DNA of 64,000 bases from Conexibacter arvalis (lineage in GTDB: Bacteria > Actinomycetota > Thermoleophilia > Solirubrobacterales > Solirubrobacteraceae), in NCBI RefSeq assembly GCF_014199525.1, contig NZ_JACHNU010000001.1, positions 744,001 to 808,000 of the forward strand, given 5' to 3'. Positions 45,401 to 52,767 of the stretch are shown piece by piece. The translations under genes and the position numbers were made by a program. The first letter of the stretch is position 1; each line of letters opens with the position of its first letter. The notes beneath the pieces were generated by a model, which did no database searches, had not been told where the DNA came from, and saw nothing but the letters and a program-made list of their open reading frames with translations.

Positions 45401-45677
45401 CCTCGACCATCCGCCGCAGCGCGTCGGCCGACCGCTCCGACGGCGCCAGCGTCAGCAGCGACTCGGGCGCCTCGCCCTGCTCGACCAGCCACGCCAGCCG
45501 CGCGACCAGCGTCCGCGTCTTGCCGCTGCCGGCGCCGCCGACGATCAGCAGCGGCCCGCCGCGGTGGGTGACCGCGGCGCGCTGCGCGGGGGAGAGGCCG
45601 TCGTGCTCCGCATGGGGAGCGCCGCGGCGGCGCGCCGAGGCTGCGCTTCGGTGGGGGGAGGACCCGAAGGCGGACAC
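42459..45677 (-). CDS. UvrD/PcrA-type helicase fused to a PD-(D/E)XK nuclease
   Basis: A 1072-residue protein. The N-terminal helicase has DGLSPAQRAAVTHRGGPLLIVGGAGSGKTRTLVARLAWL (Q motif and Walker A, about 35-72), LLVDDVQEPNFAHGLLL (DExx-like, reading DDVQE), and GDDDQAIHRFRAA. Domain 2 ends with HVAEMRRLLHVAMTRARRRLVLVHP (motif VI). The C-terminal 220 residues are a PDDEXK_1-type nuclease: LSASDIDTYRTCPLKYKFARVFRIP, LLRGRVDRVDKLPEGGFELIDYKTG, and a Cys set (TCPLKY, ACGICDYRLVC) for an iron-sulfur cluster as in AddB/Cas4. It acts in recombinational repair. GTG 45677 has CATACT 6 nt upstream. Confidence 0.9.
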   Translation of the reverse strand: MSAFGSSPHRSAASARRRGAPHAEHDGLSPAQRAAVTHRGGPLLIVGGAGSGKTRTLVARLAWLVEQGEAPESLLTLAPSERSADALRRMVEEAVERSYEELAVTTLEGFCARLLREEALAAAHDPFAVAVGRADRLAMLLERIDELTIRRHDFRGNPAALVASFVRRIDRLKEELIGAEEYATWAAGLGVEEGASDAERARGAREREFAEVYRAHDRMLAEQGALDSGDLVIGALRLLRDHPHVRARVAARYRHLLVDDVQEPNFAHGLLLRLLASEHGNLTAAGDDDQAIHRFRAAAAKNLRDFHAELPDATVVRLEHSFRCPQRVLDAACAVVAPLEDRIEKRLDGPLGGEVAFWRAANERAQAQAVAAEVERLIGREDVPPERIAVLVRSIAREGQAVAVALEERAVGHRLVGEAAFFQRAEVRDLLAWLRLLIDPADAPAVVRALARPPIELRSVDLARCTQIARRRKLDMVGALAAALESPQIPPEARDRIRMFLSLYRSAVGALDTMRPDLYVHRLIERLGLRRQQLFTAQAEVVERLRGLARFGELASAFVQRQPQATPREFARSIAAAAEAGLREQEEPPPAVLRGVQVMAMHAAQGLEFDHVFVLGLHAAGMPGAHARTLEPIAPELMKERLEVDDREAHVAEMRRLLHVAMTRARRRLVLVHPQASDRGAAQPPSPFAEEARAAVGGVWEERAEELFGPAESLHSTYRILRDELLETIKRTGTRIGELRFDTDLDVSHAIVRYLEVVKLAALIERAQDQPVADALAEVNARLASAITSEQRDILASSPLDDWLLDAEADDRRRAAAIAAREEPSLEPFLPLRNEGVMLSASDIDTYRTCPLKYKFARVFRIPQEPTLNQRFGILVHQVLERFHAQGGAQTLSEMMGLLEFGWRRGGFGGSEQEIQLRGKATAALTRYHERFQEEPAQPVAFERAFSFRLGPHLLRGRVDRVDKLPEGGFELIDYKTGPPRSAAQLENDVQLSLYSVAAREAWELNAARGAYYYVLDDAKVPVERADDARDWIEEIATEVAEGILSQGFEPTPSFAACGICDYRLVCPAAER

Positions 45678-45686
45678 CCTGCAAGT

Positions 45687-46541
45687 ATGCCTCCGATGCA
45701 CTCCTCCGGCACGGCGCTCGACGCGGATTGGCTGGGCGCCTGCCGCGCCGCCGCCGGCGGGCTGCGCACGATCCTGCGCGAGGCGCCGGCGACGCGCGAG
45801 CGCGCGATCGAGACCGGCGAGCGCGGCGAGGGCGGCGACCGCACGCTCGTGATCGACCGCGCCGCCGAGGACGCCGTCTTCGCGCAGCTCGACGCGCTCC
45901 ACGCGGCCGGCCATCGCTTCACCGCGATCTCGGAGGAGCGCGGCGAGGTCGACTACGGCGGCGGCGGGGTGCGGGTCGTGATCGACCCGATCGACGGCTC
46001 GCTCAACGCGAAGCGGCTGCTGCCCTCCTGCGCGCTGTCGATCGCGGTCGCCGACGGCCCGACGATGGCCGACGTCGCCTTCGGCTACGTGCTCGACCTC
46101 GGCACCGGCGAGGAGTGGTCGGCGAGACGCGGCGGCGGCGCCTGGCTCGACGGCGCCGCGCTCGACCCCGGCCTGCCGGAGCGGCGCGGTCGCAGCGGGC
46201 GGCTGGAGGTGCTGGGGATCGAGCAGGCCGACCCGAGATGGCTGGCGCCGCTCGTCGGCGCGCTGGAGCGCGAGACCGAGCGGCTGCGCGTGAAGGGCTC
46301 GATCGCGTTGACGATCTGCCAGGTCGCGGCGGCGCGGATGGACGCGATGCTGTCGCTGCAGCGCTGCCGCGGGGTCGACGCCGCCGCCGCGCAGCTGATC
46401 GTGCGCGAGGCCGGCGGGCTCGTCTCCTTCCCCGCCTGCGACGACCCGCTCGCGGCGCCGCTCGACGTCGTCGCCCACTCGCCGGTCGTCTGCGCCCGCT
46501 CGCCCGAGACGCTCGCCTCGCTCGCCGCGCTGACCGCCTGA
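45687..46541 (+). CDS. Inositol monophosphatase family protein
   Basis: A 284-residue lithium-sensitive-type phosphatase. Motif 1 is ISEERGEV (Glu for metal), motif 2 VVIDPIDGSLNAKRLLP (about residues 98-114), and motif 3 RCRGVDAAAAQLIVREAGG. Possible substrates are inositol phosphate, fructose bisphosphate or PAP. The ATG is only 9 bp from the divergent helicase start; CACCCT lies 6 nt upstream, so it is probably leaderless. ATG 45696 is a possible alternative. Confidence 0.9.
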   Translation: MPPMHSSGTALDADWLGACRAAAGGLRTILREAPATRERAIETGERGEGGDRTLVIDRAAEDAVFAQLDALHAAGHRFTAISEERGEVDYGGGGVRVVIDPIDGSLNAKRLLPSCALSIAVADGPTMADVAFGYVLDLGTGEEWSARRGGGAWLDGAALDPGLPERRGRSGRLEVLGIEQADPRWLAPLVGALERETERLRVKGSIALTICQVAAARMDAMLSLQRCRGVDAAAAQLIVREAGGLVSFPACDDPLAAPLDVVAHSPVVCARSPETLASLAALTA

Positions 46542-46601
46542 GGTCCGCCGTCCGACGGTTCCCCCGGCAGCCGGAGCGGCCGCGCTGCCATGATGGAGGG
46601 G

Positions 46602-47657
46602 ATGATCGACTGGCCGCTGGCACAGCGGCTGGCCGGCTACGTCGCCGGCCGGCCCGAGACCGCTCCGCTGAGCGCCGACCTCGGCGAGCTGTCGCGCGAC
46701 AGCGCCGAGCGGGTGATCGCGTACACGGGGCTGACGCCGCGGCGGGAGATCCCGCATGCCGAGCCGGTCGGCCGCGACGAGTGGATCCGCGCCAACGTCG
46801 CCTCGATGAGCGCGCTGCTCGACCCGGCGCTGAGAAGCGTCACGGCGAGAGTCGCCAAGCCGGCGAGACCGGCGATGGAGCTGGTGACCGGGGTCGTGAT
46901 GACCGCCGAGGTCGGCGTCATGCTCGGCTTCCTCGCGCAGCGCGTGCTCGGCCAGTTCGAGCTGGTGCTGCTCGACACGACGCCGGCCGACCGACCGCCG
47001 CGGCTGCTCTACGTCGAGCCCAACCTCGCGAGAGCGGTGACCGCCTTCAGAGCCGACGAGCGCGAGTTCCTCCACTGGGTCGCGCTGCACGAGGTGACGC
47101 ACGCGGTCCAGTTCGCCGGCGTGCCGTGGCTGCAGCCGCACATGGCCGGCATGGTGCGCGAGCTGCTCGACTCCGCGCAGCTGAAGATCGACGCGAGACG
47201 GGCGCTGCGCCTGCCGCGCAGCGACGACCTCAAGCGGCTCGTCGAGGCGGTCCGCACCGGCGAGCTGGTGACGCTCGTCGCCAGCCCGCAGGAGAAGGCG
47301 ACGATCGACGCGATGCAGGCGACGATGGCCGTGATCGAGGGCCACGCCGAGCACGTGATGGACGCCGTCGGCACGCCGCTGCTGCCGTCGCTGCCGAGAC
47401 TGCGCGCCGCGCTCGACGCCCGCCGCCGCTCGCAGTCGGCGCCGGCGCGGCTGATGATGAAGCTGCTCGGCATGGAGATGAAGATGCGCCAGTACCAGCA
47501 GGGCAAGGTCTTCGTCGACGCGGTCGTGAGAGCGGGCGGGATCGAGGCGCTCAACCGCGTCTGGAGCAGCCCGGCGGCGCTGCCGACGCTGGCGGAGATC
47601 GAGGATCCCGCCGCCTGGCTCAGGCGAACGGACGTTCCGCCCGCGCTGACCGCCTGA
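46602..47657 (+). CDS. Zinc-dependent metalloprotease-like protein (DUF2342, zincin_2)
   Basis: A 351-residue protein of the actinobacterial DUF2342 family, often labelled coenzyme F420 biosynthesis-associated. The zincin motif is FLHWVALHEVTHAVQFAGVPWL (HEVTH at about residues 165-169), with the third ligand probably in AVIEGHAEHVMDAVG. Substrate and true link to F420 are not established. ATG 46602 has CATGAT 7 nt upstream and also an adjacent GGAGGGG; ATG 46590 would add MMEG. Confidence 0.9.
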   Translation: MIDWPLAQRLAGYVAGRPETAPLSADLGELSRDSAERVIAYTGLTPRREIPHAEPVGRDEWIRANVASMSALLDPALRSVTARVAKPARPAMELVTGVVMTAEVGVMLGFLAQRVLGQFELVLLDTTPADRPPRLLYVEPNLARAVTAFRADEREFLHWVALHEVTHAVQFAGVPWLQPHMAGMVRELLDSAQLKIDARRALRLPRSDDLKRLVEAVRTGELVTLVASPQEKATIDAMQATMAVIEGHAEHVMDAVGTPLLPSLPRLRAALDARRRSQSAPARLMMKLLGMEMKMRQYQQGKVFVDAVVRAGGIEALNRVWSSPAALPTLAEIEDPAAWLRRTDVPPALTA

Positions 47658-47669
47658 ACGTCCGTTCGC
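47624..47669 (+). terminator. Long hairpin spanning the zincin stop codon
   Basis: A perfect 14-bp inverted repeat (47624-47637 with 47656-47669) encloses 18 nt. The stop codon TGA (47655-47657) is at the base of the right arm, so the last codons form part of the stem. It is the strongest hairpin between this gene and the next and most likely a terminator. Confidence 0.6.
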
Positions 47670-47708
47670 ACATCGCGCCGGTGTAACGCGACGCGGCCGC
47701 CGGGTTAC

Positions 47709-47728
47709 AAACGGGTGTTCGCCCGTTT
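47709..47728 (+). promoter_or_regulatory. Leader hairpin before the basic-tailed protein gene
   Basis: AAACGGG-TGTTCG-CCCGTTT is a 7-bp stem with a 6-nt loop, 11 nt before the SD (AAGGAG, 47740-47745) and 27 nt before the ATG. Upstream TTACAA (47705-47710) could belong to a promoter. A 5' hairpin followed by an SD suggests a stabilised or regulated leader. Confidence 0.4.
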
Positions 47729-47754
47729 CGACCTCTCCAAGGAGCTTCCGCTCG

Positions 47755-48357
47755 ATGGCCACGAACGACACGACCGCGAGACCGACCGAGACCGCGCCGA
47801 GAGCGCCCAGAGCGCCGAGAGCCCGCAGAGCCGCGAGAACCCGCAGAGCCGCGAGCGCGCGCAGCGCCGCGAGACGGAGCGCGAGCGCGCCGCGGACGCG
47901 CGTCGGCACGACGACCGAGCCGGTCGCCGTCACGCCGATCGCCCAGGCGCAGCAGCTCGCCGAGCGGATCGTGCTGATCCCCGTCGGCGCCGCGCTGGAG
48001 GCGCGCGACCTCGTCGCCGACGCGTTCGAGGGGGTCGTCTCCGCCTCGACCGGCGCGCTCGACGAGCTCCGCGCCGCCACCAGCTCGCGCAGCGCGCTCG
48101 ACAGACGGCTGAAGCGGTTCGAGCGGCGCGGCGGCAGAGCCCGCATTGAGCTCGAGCGCGACCTGCGCAGAACCCGCACGCGGATCGAGCGCGAGGTGCG
48201 CCAGCACCGCGTCGCGCCGGTGCGCCAGCGGGTCGCGCCGCTGACCGACCGCGTCGCGCCGGTCCGCAGCCGTGTCGAGCGCGTGGTTCAGAACGGGCTC
48301 GGGGCGGGCAGAAGGTTCGTTGAAGACGCTCAGGACCGCATCGCGAAGGTCGCCTGA
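47755..48357 (+). CDS. Basic-tailed alpha-helical protein of unknown function
   Basis: A 200-residue protein. Residues 1-55 are an Ala/Arg/Pro/Ser-rich tail (APRAPRAPRARRAARTRRAA) like histone H1 or HU-extension tails. Residues 60-130 are an amphipathic helix-rich, phasin-like region (PIAQAQQLAERIVLIPVGAAL, ARDLVADAFEGVV). Near the end, RVAPVRQ-RVAPLTD-RVAPVRS is a 7-residue repeat. It may coat DNA or another polyanion; no family recognised. SD AAGGAG is 9 nt before ATG 47755. A leader hairpin precedes it. Confidence 0.65.
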   Translation: MATNDTTARPTETAPRAPRAPRARRAARTRRAASARSAARRSASAPRTRVGTTTEPVAVTPIAQAQQLAERIVLIPVGAALEARDLVADAFEGVVSASTGALDELRAATSSRSALDRRLKRFERRGGRARIELERDLRRTRTRIEREVRQHRVAPVRQRVAPLTDRVAPVRSRVERVVQNGLGAGRRFVEDAQDRIAKVA

Positions 48358-48457
48358 GCGGCTTCCACCGACTTCGTCCGCCGCGCTGGGGAGTGCGCGA
48401 CGGCAGGGTTCGCCGGCTCACACCACGGCCGGCGGATGCAGCACCTCTCCTCCCTCA

Positions 48458-48493
48458 ACCGTCGGGGCGCTCGGGGACGAGCGTCCCGACGGT
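48458..48493 (+). terminator. Strong terminator after the basic-tailed protein
   Basis: A 16-bp stem (48458-48473 with 48478-48493, one G-T wobble) with a GGGA loop. It lies 100 bp after the stop and about 60 bp before the Mrp gene, whose -10-like CACAAT is at 48541-48546. Confidence 0.65.
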
Positions 48494-48553
48494 CCTTGAC
48501 CGGGCGCGTTCCGGTTCCCGGACTGACCGCAGCGGCCTGCCACAATGGATTGC

Positions 48554-49711
48554 ATGCCGACCCAAGACCAGATCCGCGAGGCGCTGCGCGCCGTCATCGA
48601 CCCTGAGCTGCGCAAGGACATCGTGGAGCTCGAAATGGTCCGCTCGATCGATGTCCACCCGACCGGCGTCGTCGACGTGATGGTGTCGCTCACCACGCCC
48701 GGCTGCCCGATCCGCAGCCACTTCCAGACCGGCGTCGCCAACGCCGTCAAGGCGCTCGACGGCGTCACCGGCGTCAACGTCAGCTTCGACGTCCTCTCCG
48801 ACGAGGAGAAGGGCAACCTCCAGCGCAAGCTCGGCCGCGGCGGGCCGCTCCCCTCCGGCGCGCTCGCGCAGGTCAAGAACGTCATCTGCGTCGGCTCCGG
48901 CAAGGGCGGCGTCGGCAAGTCGTCGGTCACCGCCAACCTCGCCGCCGCGCTGACGGCCGAGGGCAAGCAGGTCGGCGTGCTCGACGCCGACGTCTGGGGC
49001 TACTCGCAGCCGCGCATGCTCGGCCTCGGCGCTCAGCGCCCGAAGGTCAACGAGCAGCGCAGAATCGTCCCGCCCGAGGCCGGCGACGGCATCAAGGTGA
49101 TGTCGATCGGCTTCTTCATCGAGGAGGATGCCGCGGTCGTCTGGCGCGGCCCGATGCTGCACAAGGCGCTGCAGCAGTTCCTCGAGGACGTCGACTGGGG
49201 CGCGCTCGACTACCTCCTCGTCGACCTGCCGCCCGGCACCGGCGACGTCAGCATGACGCTCGCGCAGCTGCTGCCGGACGCGAGATTCCTGCTCGTCACC
49301 ACGCCGCAGCCGGTCGCTCAGAAGGTCGCCCGCCGCTCGGCCGAGATGGCGACCAAGGTCAGACTGGAGATCGCCGGCGTCGTCGAGAACATGTCCGGCT
49401 TCGTCGCGCCCGACGGCGAGCGCTACGCGCTCTTCGGCGACGGCGGCGGCCAGCTGCTCGCCGACGAGCTCGGCGTCCCGCTGCTCGGCAAGGTGCCGCT
49501 GACGATGCCGCTGCGCGAGCAGGCCGACGCCGGCACCCCGCTCGTCGCCGCCGACCCCGACGATCCCGCCGCGCAGGCGGTCCGCGACGTCGCCAAGGGC
49601 CTGATCGCCCTCACCCCGGTCGCGCTGCCGGTGATGCAGAGCGAGCCGGAGCCCGCCGGGCTGAACGTCATCCCGCCGAGACCGGTCGGCATGTCGCTCC
49701 CGATGGCGTAA
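48554..49711 (+). CDS. Mrp/NBP35 family P-loop ATPase (Fe-S cluster carrier)
   Basis: A 385-residue protein. An N-terminal MIP18/DUF59 domain (REALRAVIDPELRKDIVELEMVRSI, TTPGCPIRSHF; residues 5-80) precedes the ATPase: CVGSGKGGVGKSSVTANLAAAL (deviant Walker A, about residues 113-134), DADVWGYSQPRMLG, LVDLPPGTGDVSMTL, VVENMSG. Mrp/ApbC proteins load or transfer Fe-S clusters. The next gene encodes a ferredoxin, which fits. ATG 48554 has CACAAT 7 nt upstream; ATG 48545 lies within that element. Confidence 0.95.
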   Translation: MPTQDQIREALRAVIDPELRKDIVELEMVRSIDVHPTGVVDVMVSLTTPGCPIRSHFQTGVANAVKALDGVTGVNVSFDVLSDEEKGNLQRKLGRGGPLPSGALAQVKNVICVGSGKGGVGKSSVTANLAAALTAEGKQVGVLDADVWGYSQPRMLGLGAQRPKVNEQRRIVPPEAGDGIKVMSIGFFIEEDAAVVWRGPMLHKALQQFLEDVDWGALDYLLVDLPPGTGDVSMTLAQLLPDARFLLVTTPQPVAQKVARRSAEMATKVRLEIAGVVENMSGFVAPDGERYALFGDGGGQLLADELGVPLLGKVPLTMPLREQADAGTPLVAADPDDPAAQAVRDVAKGLIALTPVALPVMQSEPEPAGLNVIPPRPVGMSLPMA

Positions 49712-49762
49712 GACGTTCGAAGCAGACGCGCCCCGGTCCGGGGCGCGTCGTCGCTCCAGCCC

Positions 49763-50026
49763 TTACTTCCCGGCGTAATATCTGGCGTTGATCTCGGCGA
49801 AGTGGGCCCATTCGTCGGGCAGCTGGTCTTCGGCGAAGCAGGCGTCGACCGGGCAGGCCTCGACGCAGGCGTCGCAGTCGATGCACTCCTCCGGGTCGAT
49901 GTAGAGCATCTCGACTCTGTCGAAGTCGGGCTCGTCCTGCGTCGGGTGGATGCAGTCGACCGGGCAGACCTCGACGCAGGAGTGGTCCTTCGTACCGATG
50001 CAAGGCTCTGCGATCACGTAGGCCAT
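49763..50026 (-). CDS. fdxA: Seven-iron-type ferredoxin
   Basis: An 87-residue ferredoxin. The first cluster motif is CIGTKDHSCVEVCPVDCIH (residues 9-27), with the C-x7-C-x3-C spacing of 3Fe-4S/4Fe-4S proteins; the second is CIDCDACVEACPVDAC (residues 48-63), a C-x2-C-x2-C-x3-C-P set. Length and the acidic linker match actinobacterial FdxA, an electron carrier. SD GAGGAAA precedes ATG 50026. It is convergent with the Mrp ATPase. Confidence 0.95.
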   Translation of the reverse strand: MAYVIAEPCIGTKDHSCVEVCPVDCIHPTQDEPDFDRVEMLYIDPEECIDCDACVEACPVDACFAEDQLPDEWAHFAEINARYYAGK

Positions 50027-50122
50027 TGGCGATTTCCTCTTTGCAGCGTTGGTTGATGCGTGAAGCGAAGGCGCATCATACGACCGCGTCCCCGCGTCGG
50101 CGACGGCTGCGGCGCGACCGGG

Positions 50123-51553
50123 TCAGGCTGCCGTCGCCAGCTGCGGCCGGCGGTCGGCCCACGGGCGCGTCGCCTCCAGCTGGGCGGCGAGCGCGAGCAG
50201 CGGGCCCTCCTGCGCCGGTCGGCCGATGAAGTGGACGCCGGTCGGCAGGCCGTCGTCGCCATGGAAGAGCGGGACCGAGATCGCCGGCTGGCCGGTCACG
50301 TTCGCGATCGCCGTGAACGGCGTGAACTCGCCCGAGCGGCGGAAGGTCCCGGCCGGATCGTCGGTGACGCCGTTGACCTCGCCGATCGGGACCGGCCGCT
50401 GCGCCAGCGACGGGGTCAGCACCGCGTCGTAGGCGGCGGTGGCGGTCACGAGCGTGCGCGCGAGCGCCTGCAGCTGCGCGATCGCGGCGAGGTAGCGGGC
50501 GGCGCCGAGCTCGCCGGAGCGCTCCCACAGCATCCAGCTGAGCGGCTCCATGTCCTCCGGCGTCGGCTCGCGGCCGGCGACGGTCGCGGCGAAGACCATC
50601 GCCGAGCCGACCGCCGGCCCGAAGGCGGCCGAGAAGAGGTCGAGCAAGCCGGGGACGGCCCACGGCGGGTCGATCTCCTCGACCTCGTGGCCGAGCTCCT
50701 GCAGCAGCGCGACGGCGTCGTGGACGGCCTGCGCGGCGATCGGGTCGATCGGCGTCTCGGTCAGCGGCGGCCGCAGGCAGAAGCCGATCCGCAGCGGACC
50801 GGGCTCGCGCGCGGCCGTCTGCGCGAACGGCTCCGACGGCGCGGGCGCCCACGACGCGTCGCCCGGCTCGGGGCCGGCGAGCAGGTCGAGCACGACGGCG
50901 CTCTCGGCGACCGTGCGGGTCAGGACGCCGTCGCAGACGAGGAACGACTCGCCCTCGATCGGCGCAAGCGAGACCCGCCCGCGCGCCGGCTTGAGCCCGA
51001 CGAGGCCGCAGCAGGCCGACGGGATGCGGATCGAGCCGCCGCCGTCGTTGCCGTGCGCGATCGGCACCATCCCGGCCGCGACCGCGGCCGCCGCGCCGCC
51101 GGATGAGCCGCCCGGCGTGCGCTCGAGATCCCACGGGTTGCGGGTCGGGCCGTTGCGGCGCGACTCGGTCGTGGGCAGGATGCCGTACTCCGGGAGCGCC
51201 GTCTTGCCGACGATCACGAAGCCGGCCTCCCGCAGCCGGCGCACGAAGGCCGCGTCGAACGGCGGCGTCAGGTCGCCGAAGAGGCTGGCGCCGCAGGTCA
51301 GCGGCATCACGGCGACCGGCCGGTTGTCCTTGATCGCGATCGGCACGCCGGCGAACGGCCGCGGGTCGTCGGCGCCGATCGCGTCGGCGGCGGCGAGCGC
51401 GCCGTCGGCGTCGACGTGGGTGAAGGCGTTGACGCGGCCGTCGAGCGCGTCGATCCGCTCCAGCGACGCGGTCATCAGCTCGCGGGCGCTGATCTCGCCG
51501 GCGCGCACGAGCGCGGCCAGCTCGGTCACGGGACGGAAGAGGAGATCGTGCAC
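50123..51553 (-). CDS. Amidase (amidase signature family)
   Basis: A 476-residue hydrolase of the Ser-cisSer-Lys family. The Lys is in FAGVPIAIKDN (about residue 75), the signature is ERTPGGSSGGAAAAVAAGM (about 145-163) and the nucleophile region is GNDGGGSIRIPSACCGLVGLKP. It lacks GatA-specific features and the gatB/C genes are absent, so a small-molecule amidase is more likely. The start is GTG 51553 with AGGAG 8 nt upstream. It is divergent from citrate synthase. Confidence 0.92.
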   Translation of the reverse strand: MHDLLFRPVTELAALVRAGEISARELMTASLERIDALDGRVNAFTHVDADGALAAADAIGADDPRPFAGVPIAIKDNRPVAVMPLTCGASLFGDLTPPFDAAFVRRLREAGFVIVGKTALPEYGILPTTESRRNGPTRNPWDLERTPGGSSGGAAAAVAAGMVPIAHGNDGGGSIRIPSACCGLVGLKPARGRVSLAPIEGESFLVCDGVLTRTVAESAVVLDLLAGPEPGDASWAPAPSEPFAQTAAREPGPLRIGFCLRPPLTETPIDPIAAQAVHDAVALLQELGHEVEEIDPPWAVPGLLDLFSAAFGPAVGSAMVFAATVAGREPTPEDMEPLSWMLWERSGELGAARYLAAIAQLQALARTLVTATAAYDAVLTPSLAQRPVPIGEVNGVTDDPAGTFRRSGEFTPFTAIANVTGQPAISVPLFHGDDGLPTGVHFIGRPAQEGPLLALAAQLEATRPWADRRPQLATAA

Positions 51554-51669
51554 GTGGCGGCTCCTGACGGTCGCGAGGCGGGTGGAGTGACCCGACTAGC
51601 CTATGGCTCCCGGCGATACCGTGAGGCGTCCCGTCACCGCGCAGGCCCCCGACCGCGACAGGAGAGCAG

Positions 51670-52758
51670 ATGAGCGCCACCGAAACCGACGTGCAGTCCG
51701 GCCTCGAGGGGGTCGTCGCCTTCGCGACCGAGATCGCCGAGCCGGACAAGGCGGGCGGCGCGCTGCGCTACCGCGGCGTCGACATCGAGGAGCTGGTCGG
51801 CACCGTCCCGTTCGAGCAGGTCTGGGGCCTGCTGGTCGACGGCAGCTACCTGCCCGGCCTGCCGCCGGCCGAGCCGCACGCGCTGTCGGTCCGCTCCGGC
51901 GACCCGCGCGTCGACGTGCAGTCGGCGCTGGCGATGCTCGCGCCCGAATGGGGCTTCCTCCCGCTGATCGACGAGAGCGACGAGAGCGCGCGCGACCAGC
52001 TGGCGCGCGCCTCGGTGATGGCGCTGTCGTTCGTCGCCCAGTCGGCGCGCGGGATCGGCCGCCCGCCGGTCTCCCAGCGTGAGATCGACCAGGGCGAGTC
52101 GATCCCCGAGCGCTTCCTGATCCGCTGGCGCGGCGAGGCGAACCCCGACCACGCGAAGGCGATCGACGCCTACTGGATCTCGGCGGCCGAGCACGGCGTC
52201 AACGCCTCCACCTTCACCGCGCGGGTGATCGCCTCGACCGGCGCCGACGCCGCCGCGGCGCTGTCGGGCGCCGTCGGCGCGCTGTCGGGTCCGCTCCACG
52301 GCGGCGCGCCGTCGCGCGTCCTGCAGATGCTCGACGAGGTCGAGCAGCTCGGCGACGCCGAGAAGTGGGTCAAGGACGCGCTCGACCGCGGCGAGCGGCT
52401 GATGGGCTTCGGCCATCGCGTCTACCGCGCCGAGGACCCGCGCGCCCGCGTCCTGCGCCGCACCGCGATGGAGCTCGGCTCGCGCCGCGCCGAGGTCGCC
52501 GAGCAGCTGGAGAAGGCGGCGCTCGCCGAGCTGCAGGCGCGCAAGCCCGACCGCGTCCTGGCGACCAACGTCGAGTTCTGGTCGGCGGTCGTGCTCGACT
52601 ACGCCGAGGTCCCACCGGAGCTGTTCACGCCGCTGTTCGTCTGCGCCCGCACCGCCGGCTGGTCGGCCCACATCCTCGAGCAGAAGCGCGAGGGCCGCCT
52701 GATCCGCCCCTCCGCCAAGTACGTCGGCCCCGCTCCGCGCCCGCGCGACGCGGTCTGA
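51670..52758 (+). CDS. Citrate synthase (CitA-like)
   Basis: A 362-residue enzyme joining acetyl-CoA and oxaloacetate in the TCA cycle. Substrate-binding and catalytic His residues are visible in [27 protein letters not shown] and [16 protein letters not shown]. The catalytic acid position reads [10 protein letters not shown], with Glu where many have Asp; CitA-type actinobacterial enzymes also show Glu there as far as I recall. SD AGGAGAG precedes ATG 51670. FumC, also in the window, serves the same cycle. Confidence 0.92.
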   Translation: MSATETDVQSGLEGVVAFATEIAEPDKAGGALRYRGVDIEELVGTVPFEQVWGLLVDGSYLPGLPPAEPHALSVRSGDPRVDVQSALAMLAPEWGFLPLIDESDESARDQLARASVMALSFVAQSARGIGRPPVSQREIDQGESIPERFLIRWRGEANPDHAKAIDAYWISAAEHGVNASTFTARVIASTGADAAAALSGAVGALSGPLHGGAPSRVLQMLDEVEQLGDAEKWVKDALDRGERLMGFGHRVYRAEDPRARVLRRTAMELGSRRAEVAEQLEKAALAELQARKPDRVLATNVEFWSAVVLDYAEVPPELFTPLFVCARTAGWSAHILEQKREGRLIRPSAKYVGPAPRPRDAV

Positions 52759-52767
52759 GCTCGGGCG

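Noticed and set aside
45678-48179. Upstream extension of the helicase frame to nearly 1900 residues
   Set aside because: The extension lies opposite three well-supported genes (phosphatase, zincin, basic-tailed protein); helicase motifs begin only after 45677.
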